Positions 44,322 to 52,696 of a stretch of 64,000 bases of DNA are shown here, in pieces; position 1 is the stretch's first letter; each line of letters starts with the position of its first letter. Made by a program: the position numbers and the translations under genes. Source of the DNA: Seohaeicola_A nanhaiensis (GTDB lineage: Bacteria > Pseudomonadota > Alphaproteobacteria > Rhodobacterales > Rhodobacteraceae); the NCBI RefSeq assembly GCF_042654245.1, contig NZ_JBHSGI010000002.1, positions 372,001 through 436,000 of the forward strand, in the 5' to 3' direction. A model generated the notes under the pieces. It was given only the letters and a program-made list of their open reading frames with translations. It did not search any database and was not told the DNA's origin.

Positions 44322-45830
44322 TCACTCTCCCCTCGGGAAACGCTTGCTCTCTTCCAACACGTTCAGGTCCATGTGATTGCGCATATAGCGTTCCGAAGCC
44401 GCCCGTAGCGGCTGGAAATCCCATGGGTAGTAGCCGCCCTGGCGCAGAGCCTCGTAAACGACCCAGCGGCGCGCCTGGCTCGCGCGGACGTCGGCGTCGT
44501 AGCGGGCGAGGTCCCAACGGGCTTCGGACGTTGCGCGAAGGCGCGCCAGCGTTTCCGAGTGCGACGGATCGGTGGCAAGGTTGGTCAACTCGTGCGGATC
44601 CGCTTCAAGATCGAACAGCTGGTCGGGGTCAAGGGAACAACGATTGTATTTCCATCGGCCCTGCCGAAGGCAGACCAACGGCGCGTCGGACCCTTCGGCG
44701 GCGTATTCCACAAGAACGGGCGAGGTGCGTTGCGCTCCGTTAGCCAGAGGAATCAGGCTCTCGCCATCGGTCCAGGGAGCGACCTCTGTCATGTCGATCC
44801 CTGCGAGATCGCAGAGCGTGGGGGTAACATCCATCGTCGAGACCGGAGTATCGATGCGCCCGGTGGGCATTCCCGCAGCCGCGATCATCATAGGCACCCG
44901 CGCCGAGCCTTCGTAGAAGCTCATCTTGAACCAGAGGCCACGCTCTCCCAGCATATCGCCATGATCGGAGACGAAGACGACAATCGCCTCTTGCCGGGTG
45001 TCTTCAATTACCTGCAGCAGTTCGCCGATCTTGTCGTCGAGATAGGAGATATTGGCGAAATATGCCCGTCGCGAGTGGGCAATATCTGTTTCGGTTATGT
45101 CGAAACTCCGCCAGTCGCAGGCGTCGAAAAGACGGCGCGCGTGGGGATCGTGCTCTTCGTAAGCCATTGCAGGAACCTCGGGCGCGAGATGCGAGCAATC
45201 TTCGTAGAGATCCCAGTATTTGCGACGCGCGACGTAGGGGTCGTGCGGATGTGTGAAACTGACCGTCATGCACCACGGACGAGTGTCGCCGCCGCGCGCC
45301 AGATCGTAGAGCTTCATCTTCGCGAAATGGGCCACCTCGTCGTCGTATTCGAGCTGGTTGGTGATTTCGGCGACCCCTGCCCCGGTGACCGAACCCATAT
45401 TGTGATACCACCAGTCGATACGTTCGCCGGGCTTTCGATAATCCGGCGTCCAGCCGAAATCGGCGGGATAGATGTCCGTGGTCAGTCGCTCCTCGAAACC
45501 ATGAAGCTGGTCGGGCCCGACGAAATGCATCTTCCCCGAAAGACAGGTCGCATAACCCGCCCGCCGCAGGTGATGGGCAAAGGTTGGAATGTCCGAGCGG
45601 AATTCGGCAGCATTGTCATAGACACCCGTTCGAGAGGGGAGCTGTCCGGACATGAACGAGGCGCGTCCGGGCGCGCAGAGCGGAGATCCGGTATAGGTAT
45701 TGGCAAACCGCGTAGAGCGCGCCGCCAGGGCCTTGAGGTTCGGCGCGTGCAGCCAGGCGGCCGGCCCGTCAGGGAACAGCGTCCCGTTCAGCTGATCGAC
45801 CATGACGATGAGAATGTTGGGCCGCGTCAT
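44322..45830 (-). CDS. betC: Choline-sulfatase BetC
   Basis: 502 residues of a type I sulfatase. The modification motif CAPGR has Cys52, which must become formylglycine. Metal ligands are visible in MVDQLNG (Asp12) and FVSDHGDMLGERG (about 290-302). The segment SPLCAPGRASFMSGQLPSRTG and the close overlap with betI (ATGA) identify it as choline-O-sulfatase. It releases choline and sulfate from choline-O-sulfate in the cytoplasm. Confidence 0.93.
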   Translation of the reverse strand: MTRPNILIVMVDQLNGTLFPDGPAAWLHAPNLKALAARSTRFANTYTGSPLCAPGRASFMSGQLPSRTGVYDNAAEFRSDIPTFAHHLRRAGYATCLSGKMHFVGPDQLHGFEERLTTDIYPADFGWTPDYRKPGERIDWWYHNMGSVTGAGVAEITNQLEYDDEVAHFAKMKLYDLARGGDTRPWCMTVSFTHPHDPYVARRKYWDLYEDCSHLAPEVPAMAYEEHDPHARRLFDACDWRSFDITETDIAHSRRAYFANISYLDDKIGELLQVIEDTRQEAIVVFVSDHGDMLGERGLWFKMSFYEGSARVPMMIAAAGMPTGRIDTPVSTMDVTPTLCDLAGIDMTEVAPWTDGESLIPLANGAQRTSPVLVEYAAEGSDAPLVCLRQGRWKYNRCSLDPDQLFDLEADPHELTNLATDPSHSETLARLRATSEARWDLARYDADVRASQARRWVVYEALRQGGYYPWDFQPLRAASERYMRNHMDLNVLEESKRFPRGE

Positions 45831-46399
45831 TTGCGTCCTCCTGTCAGATTGGCAAGCACGTCAAGCGCATGGACGGTGGCACGTTCGGGTATTTCGGGTT
45901 CGTGCAGGGCCGCGCGAATGTAGAGGCCGTCGATCAAAGCCGCTAGCGTGGCGGCGAGTTCGACTGGGCGGTCGGTGCGGCCCCTAAGTGCGTGTGTCAG
46001 GTTCGCGCGAATGCGGTTCTGGTAGATGCGCCAAAGCCGAAGCGCATCTGGATGGGTCTGTGCCATGACATAGAAGGTCATCCACGCCGAAATCACATCG
46101 GGCGTGAAACACGAAGGTGCAAAGCACGCACGCACGATAGCCTCGGCACGGCGTCCTTCGGTCGCGCGGGCCAGGCCAGCGCGCACCTCCTCTCCGAAAT
46201 CTGACAGGATGCGGCGCATGGCAGCGACGAAGATCTGTTCCTTGCCACCGAAGTAGTGATGCGCCAAGGCGCTCGACATGCCGGCACGACGGGCAATCTG
46301 GCTGACCGTGACATCCAGCGATCCGGCTGCTCCCACCTCGGCGATGGTGGCCTTGACCAAGGCCTCGCGGCGGATCGGTTCCATTCCGACTTTGGGCAT
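45827..46399 (-). CDS. betI: TetR-family regulator BetI
   Basis: About 190 residues. The N-terminal helix-turn-helix lies in ATIAEVGAAGSLDVTVSQIARRAGMSSALAHHYFGGKEQI. BetI-specific segments follow: ACFAPSCFTPDVISAWMTFYVMAQTHP and the late ALIDGLYIRAALHEP. It represses choline catabolism unless choline is present. Start ATG 46399 (MPKVGMEPIRR) matches family starts. The candidate operator is 45 bases upstream. Confidence 0.93.
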   Translation of the reverse strand: MPKVGMEPIRREALVKATIAEVGAAGSLDVTVSQIARRAGMSSALAHHYFGGKEQIFVAAMRRILSDFGEEVRAGLARATEGRRAEAIVRACFAPSCFTPDVISAWMTFYVMAQTHPDALRLWRIYQNRIRANLTHALRGRTDRPVELAATLAALIDGLYIRAALHEPEIPERATVHALDVLANLTGGRK

Positions 46400-46443
46400 A
46401 GCGGATCGCACTCCGGCAGGGATACCGGAAGAGGCTAGAAACT

Positions 46444-46469
46444 GTTTATTGACTCGTCAATCAATAAAC
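46444..46469. promoter_or_regulatory. Candidate BetI operator
   Basis: A perfect 9-base inverted repeat, GTTTATTGA (46444-46452) and TCAATAAAC (46461-46469), separated by CTCGTCAA. A second dyad, TTGAC-TC-GTCAA, overlaps it (46449-46460). It lies between the DMT gene and betI, in front of the betI-betC-GST-betA operon, and is strikingly AT-rich. Both TetR-type size and position suit autoregulation by BetI. Confidence 0.8.
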
Positions 46470-46483
46470 GCCGGTATCCGCCG

Positions 46484-47389
46484 TCAGACCTCGGGAGCCG
46501 GAGCAGGCGGCGTCACTGCGCGGCGATTGAGGACGGCTTCGCGCCAGCTGATGAATGTGACCGACGCCAGGATCAGACCGCCCCCAGCCAAAACGTAAGG
46601 ATCGAGCGCTTCGTGGAAGACGAACACGCCGAGAAGCGTCGCCCAGACCAGTTGCAGGAACGTGACAGGTTGTGTGACGGTCACCGGAGCGGCGGCAAAG
46701 GCGAGGGTCATCGCGTAGTGACCGGTTGTGGCACAGAAGGCTACGGCCACGAGTATCGCAACCTCCGCCGGTGTCGGCGTCACCCAAACGGCAATCGCGA
46801 AAGGCGCCAGCGCAACGGTGACCCAAAGTGAGAGCATTCCCACGACGAGAGCGGGGTTCGCTTTGTCCACCACAACCTTTGCCAGAACGTAGGAGCCACC
46901 GAAAACAACCGCCGCCAGCATCATCGCCCAATGCCCGGTCCCGATCTCGCGAAATCCCGGTCGCAGAATGATCGCGGCGCCGACAAGCGCCAGAATGATG
47001 GCCATGATGCGCCGGATCGCGAGGCGCTCACCCAGAAACAGGGCTGCGCCGATGGTGACGTAAACCGGAGAGAGGTAGTTGATCGCCGTCACGTCTGCGA
47101 GGGAAATCTGGGTCATGGCATAGAACCACAGCATCACACCGAAGGCATGGAACACGCCACGGCCTATGAACTGAATCCAGAGCACCCGGTCGATACGGAC
47201 GCTCAGCATGCTGCGAAACAGCGGGATCAGGAAGAAGAAGCCGAAGAGATAGCGCAGGAAGGCAGATTCGGCCGCCGGGATCCGATCACCCAGATATTTT
47301 ACCAGCGCGTTGACGCCCACAAAGCAAATGCCGGCGAAGAGCATCCAAAGAATACCCGTAACAGGGCGCGCAGGAACGGGTTGGGTCAT
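46484..47389 (-). CDS. EamA/DMT-family transporter
   Basis: 301 residues, ten membrane segments in two EamA repeats. Typical repeat tails are GAALFLGERLAIRRIMAIILALVGAAIIL and LLGVFVFHEALDPYVLAGGGLILASV. Substrate unknown. Start ATG 47389 (MTQPVPARP) precedes the first membrane segment; the open frame extends further upstream but without coding character. It lies 41 bases after the LysE gene and may be co-transcribed with it. Its end is close to the BetI operator. Confidence 0.88.
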   Translation of the reverse strand: MTQPVPARPVTGILWMLFAGICFVGVNALVKYLGDRIPAAESAFLRYLFGFFFLIPLFRSMLSVRIDRVLWIQFIGRGVFHAFGVMLWFYAMTQISLADVTAINYLSPVYVTIGAALFLGERLAIRRIMAIILALVGAAIILRPGFREIGTGHWAMMLAAVVFGGSYVLAKVVVDKANPALVVGMLSLWVTVALAPFAIAVWVTPTPAEVAILVAVAFCATTGHYAMTLAFAAAPVTVTQPVTFLQLVWATLLGVFVFHEALDPYVLAGGGLILASVTFISWREAVLNRRAVTPPAPAPEV

Positions 47390-47430
47390 GATAGCGTCTT
47401 GAACACCCATTGGCGCAGAGTGGCAACCCT

Positions 47431-48030
47431 TCACATGACAACAAGTCCTGCAGCGATGGCGAACATGGTCAAACCGATTGCGAGATCGAAAATGCGCCAC
47501 GCCGCGGGATAGGCGAACACGGGCGCGAGAAGACGCGCGCCGTAGCCGAGCGAAAAGAAGAACGCAAAGCTGGCGGCAACCGCGCCGCACCCGAAAAGCG
47601 CCGGATACTCCGCTTGAGACGAGATAGAACCGACAAGGACGAGCGTGTCCAGATAGACGTGCGGATTGAGCCAGGTGAAGGCGAGAACCGTCAGTATCGT
47701 CGAAGAAAGTCCTCTCCCGGCAGTGTCCGATACAGCCAGCGCCGAGGTGTTGCTCCAGGCGCGGCGCAGACTGAGCAGCCCGTAAACTGTCAGGAAAGCG
47801 GCACCGCCCCAGCGCATCGTTTCGGCGATCCACGTAACCGAGCCTGCAGCAATTCCGAAACCCGCAACTCCGACAGCAATCAGGATGGCATCGGACAGCG
47901 CGCAGGAGAAGCAGACAGCAAAAACGTGCTGCCGCAGCAGACCTTGCCGCAGGACAAAAGCGTTCTGAGCTCCGATGGCGAGGATCAGGCTCAAACCCAG
48001 CAGGAAGCCGGAAAGCGTGGAATAGAACAT
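47431..48030 (-). CDS. lysE: LysE/ArgO-family amino acid exporter
   Basis: About 199 residues with six membrane segments. GFLLGLSLILAIGAQNAFVLRQGL (about 7-30) is the defining LysE/ArgO signature, followed by SDAILIAVGVAGFG. LTWLNPHVYLDT-like FTWLNPHVYLDTLVLVGS is the second. It exports lysine or arginine. Start ATG 48030 (MFYSTLSGF). It is divergent from its LysR-type regulator gene. Confidence 0.92.
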   Translation of the reverse strand: MFYSTLSGFLLGLSLILAIGAQNAFVLRQGLLRQHVFAVCFSCALSDAILIAVGVAGFGIAAGSVTWIAETMRWGGAAFLTVYGLLSLRRAWSNTSALAVSDTAGRGLSSTILTVLAFTWLNPHVYLDTLVLVGSISSQAEYPALFGCGAVAASFAFFFSLGYGARLLAPVFAYPAAWRIFDLAIGLTMFAIAAGLVVM

Positions 48031-48080
48031 CAGGTCTTCCAATATCGAGGCGCAGGTTTGACTAACGCCTTGGCGGGGCC

Positions 48081-48115
48081 TACTCAAATTAAAGCAAGTA
48101 AAGCCAAATAAGAAT
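48081..48115. promoter_or_regulatory. AT-rich divergent promoter/operator between lysE and its regulator
   Basis: A short AT-rich stretch in an otherwise GC-rich spacer. It contains TTAAAGCAAGTAA (48089-48101), a T-N11-A dyad of the kind bound by LysR-type regulators. It lies between the divergent exporter and regulator genes, as expected for an ArgP/LysG site. The regulator's ATG at 48121 has no strong ribosome site. Confidence 0.55.
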
Positions 48116-48120
48116 CGCTA

Positions 48121-49008
48121 ATGCAGTTCGACCCCGATCATCTCAATGCACTGGCTCATATCCTTCGGCGGGGCAGTTTCGAGCTGGCCGCCGAAGAGCT
48201 CTCGGTAACTCCCTCGGCCATATCCCAGCGCATACGGGCCCTCGAGGACCGGGTCGGAGCCGTTTTGATCAACAGGGGAACGCCTTGTTCGGCCACCCCG
48301 ACAGGCGCGCGGATCGCAAAGCACGCCGAAGACATCGGCCTGCTGGAAGCGCAGCTGGCTCGTGATCTTGGACTGCACGGCCGGCCACGTCCGACTGTAT
48401 TGCGCATCGCCGTAAACGCCGACAGCCTGTCAACATGGTTCCTGCCGGCGCTCGCGCAAGTGGACGGTGTCCTGTTCGACCTGGTGATCGACGATGAGGG
48501 GCACAGCGCTGATTGGCTGAAGCGCGGCGATGTCAGTGCAGCGGTCACGGCGCTGCCCAAGCCAGCCGCGGGCTGCAACGCGTATCCTCTTGGAGCATTG
48601 CGATATTTCGCAACGGCTTCGCCTGGCTTCATGGCGCGCTGGTTCGCCGGCGGCGTGACCCGAGAAACGGCGGCACGGGCGCCTTGCCAGACGTACAGCT
48701 CAAAAGACTCGCTTCAGCGTGCCTGGCTGGATCAGCACCTGGGCGCCGGCCTTCACCCGCCGGCCCACGTGGTGCCATCGACGCAGGCGTTCATCGACGC
48801 GGCGCGGCTGGGGCTTGGCTGGGGTATGAACCCCGAGGCTCTCCTTGGACCGGCGCTCCATGACGGATCGCTCGCTACGCTGCTGGAGGCGGCGCCGCTG
48901 GACGTGGAATTGAACTGGCAGGTCAGCCGCATCATGGCCACGCCTCTCGCACCGCTGACGCAGGCTGTGCGACGCGCGGCGGCGACTGGGCTACGACCTG
49001 CTGCATGA
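48121..49008 (+). CDS. argP: LysR-family regulator ArgP/LysG
   Basis: 295 residues. The N-terminal winged helix LNALAHILRRGSFELAAEELSVTPSAISQRIRALEDRVGAVL is ArgP/LysG-like, including the S-AIS-QRI recognition helix. The effector domain begins near 90 (LRIAVNADSLSTWFLPAL, another ArgP hallmark). Divergent from lysE, so it most likely activates the exporter when lysine or arginine accumulates. Confidence 0.92.
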   Translation: MQFDPDHLNALAHILRRGSFELAAEELSVTPSAISQRIRALEDRVGAVLINRGTPCSATPTGARIAKHAEDIGLLEAQLARDLGLHGRPRPTVLRIAVNADSLSTWFLPALAQVDGVLFDLVIDDEGHSADWLKRGDVSAAVTALPKPAAGCNAYPLGALRYFATASPGFMARWFAGGVTRETAARAPCQTYSSKDSLQRAWLDQHLGAGLHPPAHVVPSTQAFIDAARLGLGWGMNPEALLGPALHDGSLATLLEAAPLDVELNWQVSRIMATPLAPLTQAVRRAAATGLRPAA

Positions 49009-49072
49009 GCGGACTGGCCTGTCCCTCCCGACAGAGGGAAGGATGCCGACACAGTGAGGAGAGGAAGCGGAT

Positions 49073-49852
49073 ATGGACCTACAACTTAAAGACCGGCACG
49101 TGTTGATCACCGGGGCGTCAAAGGGCATCGGGCTGGAGATCGCCAAATCCTTCGCGCGCGAAGGCGCGCGGCTGACGCTGGTCGCCCGGCGGGCCGAGAT
49201 GCTGGAGCAAAACGCAGATGCAATCGCGCGGGCCAGTGGCGTGACAGTGGGTTGGGTGGCCGCCGATCTGTCGCAGGACAGCGAGCGCGAACGCCTCTTC
49301 GCAGAACGGCCTGACATCGACATCCTCGTCAACAACGCCGGGGCTATCAAAGGCGGAACCCTGGAAGCATCGAGCATGGAGGATTGGCGCAGCGGGTTCG
49401 ACCTGAAGGTCTGGGGCTATATACATCTGTGCAAGCTTTACGTGCCGGCCATGCGCGCGCGACGCTCCGGAACGGTGATCAACATCATCGGATTGGGTGG
49501 GAGGGCTGTAAGGCCGAGCTATATCATCGGCGCCGCCGGAAACGCCGCCCTGATCGGATTTACTTCGGCTCTCGGCGCAGCAACGCCACAGGACAACGTC
49601 CGCATTTTCGGGATCAATCCCACAGTGACCAAGACGGATCGGATGATCGACCAACTTAAGACACGGGCAGAGCACACCTTTGGCGACGCCGCGCGGTGGG
49701 AGGAACTTGTCGATCCAGCCACCTATCCGTTCGGGCGGCCAACTGAAGCGACCGAGATTGCCGACCTCGCAGTGATGCTGGCATCGCCCAAGGTCCACTA
49801 TCTGTCAGGCACCGTGATTGACATCGACGGCGGCGCGCGCTGGGGAAAGTAA
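49073..49852 (+). CDS. SDR-family protein lacking the canonical catalytic residues
   Basis: 259 residues with a normal Rossmann start (TGASKGIG, 13-20) and NNAG (87-90). The catalytic Ser-Tyr-Lys set is missing. The position of Ser reads Gly140 (INIIGLGG), and where YxxxK should precede AALIGF the sequence is GAAGN (153-157), so Tyr becomes Gly and Lys becomes Asn. A Tyr occurs at 150, out of register. The C-terminus GTVIDIDGGARWG is ordinary. It may bind nucleotide without classical catalysis or represent a divergent SDR subgroup. Confidence 0.88.
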   Translation: MDLQLKDRHVLITGASKGIGLEIAKSFAREGARLTLVARRAEMLEQNADAIARASGVTVGWVAADLSQDSERERLFAERPDIDILVNNAGAIKGGTLEASSMEDWRSGFDLKVWGYIHLCKLYVPAMRARRSGTVINIIGLGGRAVRPSYIIGAAGNAALIGFTSALGAATPQDNVRIFGINPTVTKTDRMIDQLKTRAEHTFGDAARWEELVDPATYPFGRPTEATEIADLAVMLASPKVHYLSGTVIDIDGGARWGK

Positions 49853-49899
49853 GGCACAGGCCTATCCAGAATGCGGCAGGGGCCTGGCCCCTGCCCCGT

Positions 49900-50640
49900 T
49901 CAGAGCTGGGCCATCACCTCATCCGAAGCTTCAAAGTTTGCAGTGACGCGCTGAACGTCATCGTCGTCCTCCAGCGCTTCGATCAGCTTCATCAGCTTTT
50001 GCATGCCTTCGAGATCAAGCTCCGTGGTGGTCTGCGGCTTCCAGATCAGCTTGGTCGACTCCGACTCGCCCAACTGCGCCTCCAATGCATTCGAGACGTC
50101 GTTCAGATCAGTGTCGGCGCAATAGATATAGTGCCACTCTTCGTCCGTCTCGACATCCTCGGCACCCGCTTCGATGGCAGCCATCATGATGTCATCGGCA
50201 CTTCCCGCAGACAAGGGATAGGTCACTTCTCCCTTCCGGTCGAACATGAAAGCGACCGATCCCGTCTCACCCAGGTTGCCGCCGTTCTTCGAGAAGGTCG
50301 AGCGCACGTTCGAAGCGGTACGGTTGCGATTGTCCGTCATCGCCTCAACCAGCACCGCGATCCCGCCGGGTCCGTAGCCCTCGTAGCGGATTTCTTCATA
50401 ATCATCGCCCTCGCCGGCAATGGATTTCTTGATGGCGCGTTCGATCACGTCCTTGGGCACGGAGCTGGACTTGGCCTCCTTGACGGCCAGGCGCAAGCGC
50501 GGGTTCTTGTCGGGATCAGGATCACCCATCTTCGCAGCAACAGTGATTTCTTTGCTGAGCCGGGAGAAGAGCTTTGCGCGGATCGCATCCTGGCGTCCTT
50601 TCCGGTGCTGGATATTCGCCCATTTGGAATGGCCGGCCAT
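49900..50640 (-). CDS. yebC: YebC/PmpR-family protein
   Basis: 246 residues. MAGHSKWANIQHRKGRQDA at the start, NPRLRLAVKEAKSSSVPKDVIERAIKK, and YEGYGPGGIAVLVEAMTDNRNRT are diagnostic of YebC. Members act as translation factors relieving ribosome stalling at proline stretches, or as transcription regulators. It is divergent from the SLC13 gene. Confidence 0.96.
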   Translation of the reverse strand: MAGHSKWANIQHRKGRQDAIRAKLFSRLSKEITVAAKMGDPDPDKNPRLRLAVKEAKSSSVPKDVIERAIKKSIAGEGDDYEEIRYEGYGPGGIAVLVEAMTDNRNRTASNVRSTFSKNGGNLGETGSVAFMFDRKGEVTYPLSAGSADDIMMAAIEAGAEDVETDEEWHYIYCADTDLNDVSNALEAQLGESESTKLIWKPQTTTELDLEGMQKLMKLIEALEDDDDVQRVTANFEASDEVMAQL

Positions 50641-50819
50641 GTCATCGTCTCCGCGTTCTGAAAATCTGCGTCTCTATATTGCAGCCGCCCCCCGGCCTGC
50701 AACCCCGGACCCACGCGCAGATTCGACGTCGCGCTCGGGAGCCGATACCGACCCGGAGCGTTGCATTGGGCGCCCGGATACGAAACTCTGCGGGCGGGCA
50801 GAACCAGGAAAGAGACCTC

Positions 50820-52592
50820 ATGACAACTGACCAGATGATCCTGTTTGCGCTGTTCGCCGCTGTGTTCGCGCTGCTGTTGTGGGGTCGATTCAGATACGAT
50901 CTGGTTGCATTTTCCGCCCTTATGGCGGGCGTGGTCCTGGGGGTTGTGCCATCCGATCAGGCCTTTGCTGGTTTCGGTCATCCGGCAACATTGGTGGTCG
51001 CCCTTGTTCTGGTTGTCTCGGCAGGTCTCGTCCGGTCGGGCGCGGTATTTCTGATCACCCGCACTCTTGTCGACAGCACACGCGCACTTGGCGGGCATAT
51101 TGCCCTGATGGGGGGTATTGGTGCCGTTCTTTCGGCCTTTATGAACAATGTGGCGGCTTTGGCGCTGTTGATGCCGGTCGACATCCAGACCGCCCGCAAG
51201 GCCGGACGCGCGCCGGGGCTTTCTCTCATGCCCTTGAGCTTTGCGACGATCCTTGGCGGCATGGCAACCTTGATCGGCACACCACCCAACATCATCATCG
51301 CCTCCATTCGTCAGGATTACCTGGGCGAGCCATTTCGCATGTTCGACTTCCTCCCTGTGGGGGGACTCGCGGCGCTGGCCGGTCTGATCTTCGTCGCCCT
51401 GATCGGCTGGCGCCTGATCCCTGCGCGCGAGCAGGAAGCGAGCGGCGACGCAGGACTGGCACAATACATTGCGGAATTGACGGTGCCCGAGGGTTCGGAA
51501 CACATCGGCAAGCGCCTCGCCGAACTCGATGAACTCGCAGAAAAAAGCGACGTGGCTATCCTTGGCCTCATCCGCGATGGAGAACGCCGTTATGGGCGCG
51601 CGTCGAACACGGAACTGGCAGCCGGCGACATACTGGTTCTGGAAGCGGCGCCCGATGCTCTGGACGAATTCCGCGCCGCGTTGGAGCTCGACTTTTCAGA
51701 TGCTGCGCGACAGGAAAAGCTGAACGCCGCAGGCGAGGGCCTGGAGGTTATTGAAGTCGTCGTTCCCGAATCCGCCCGGATCGCCGGCAAGACGGCTCAA
51801 GCAATCGGTCTGACCTGGCGCAAGAGCGCCCTTTTGATGGGGATCTCGCGGCATGGGCAGCGGATCACACGGCAGATGCGTCAGACGGAAATCAAGCCCG
51901 GTGACATCCTGCTTCTGCTCTGCCCAAAGGGTCAGGGCGGCGATGTAACCGAATGGCTAGGTGTTCTGCCATTGGCCGAACGCGGTCTGGCCGTCACGGC
52001 GAACGAGAAGGTATGGCTTGCGATTGGTCTGTTCGCCGCCGCGGTGGCCGCGGCCAGCTTCGGGCTTATCTACCTTCCGGTCGCGCTGGGGATAGTCGTA
52101 ATCGGATATGTTTTGACCAAGATCATGCCGATCACAGAGATATACGATCACATCGAATGGCCAGTGGTGGTGCTCCTTGGCTCGATGATCCCGCTTGGCA
52201 CAGCATTGGAAAGCGCCGGCGGAACAAAACTGATCGCGGACTCTCTGGTTGGACTGACGCAGGGCATGCCGGCATGGGTTATCCTGACGATCCTGATGGT
52301 TGTGACAATGACGCTTTCGGATGTGCTCAACAACACCGCGACAGCCATCGTCGCCGCGCCGGTCGGCATTCAGATGGCGCAGTCGCTCGATGTGTCGCCC
52401 GATCCCTTCCTGATGGCCGTAGCGGTGGCAGCCTCCTCCGCCTTCCTCACGCCGATCGGCCACAAGAACAACACCCTAGTATTGGGGCCCGGAGGCTATC
52501 GCTTTGGCGACTATTGGCGGATGGGGCTGCCGCTTGAAGCTCTGGTCATCGCAGTTTCGATTCCTGCAATCCTCGTGTTCTGGCCACTCTGA
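50820..52592 (+). CDS. SLC13-type permease with RCK_C (TrkA-C) domains
   Basis: 590 residues. N-terminal membrane block (about 5-200) with the signature LIGTPPNIIIASI. A cytoplasmic insertion (about 210-390) carries two TrkA-C domains (IAELTVPEGSEHIGKRLAELDE and VIEVVVPESARIAGKTAQAIG). A second membrane block (about 400-590) ends with ASSAFLTPIGHKNNTLVLGPGGY. This is the CitT/SAC1-like layout; sulfate, dicarboxylates or other anions are possible. ATG 50820 is the first fitting start. Confidence 0.9.
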   Translation: MTTDQMILFALFAAVFALLLWGRFRYDLVAFSALMAGVVLGVVPSDQAFAGFGHPATLVVALVLVVSAGLVRSGAVFLITRTLVDSTRALGGHIALMGGIGAVLSAFMNNVAALALLMPVDIQTARKAGRAPGLSLMPLSFATILGGMATLIGTPPNIIIASIRQDYLGEPFRMFDFLPVGGLAALAGLIFVALIGWRLIPAREQEASGDAGLAQYIAELTVPEGSEHIGKRLAELDELAEKSDVAILGLIRDGERRYGRASNTELAAGDILVLEAAPDALDEFRAALELDFSDAARQEKLNAAGEGLEVIEVVVPESARIAGKTAQAIGLTWRKSALLMGISRHGQRITRQMRQTEIKPGDILLLLCPKGQGGDVTEWLGVLPLAERGLAVTANEKVWLAIGLFAAAVAAASFGLIYLPVALGIVVIGYVLTKIMPITEIYDHIEWPVVVLLGSMIPLGTALESAGGTKLIADSLVGLTQGMPAWVILTILMVVTMTLSDVLNNTATAIVAAPVGIQMAQSLDVSPDPFLMAVAVAASSAFLTPIGHKNNTLVLGPGGYRFGDYWRMGLPLEALVIAVSIPAILVFWPL

Positions 52593-52696
52593 GGAGCTGC
52601 GACTTTTGCGAATGCTCCTCCTGCGAAACGCCGAATGTGCGTGTTGCGCGATTGTCTGTTGCTCCATAGGCTGTTCGAAACAGCGGGGGAGCTGCC

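Noticed and set aside
46484..47833. A 449-residue version of the DMT transporter with a long N-terminus
   Set aside because: The extra segment is antisense to lysE and Arg/Ser-rich. The normal start is ATG 47389.
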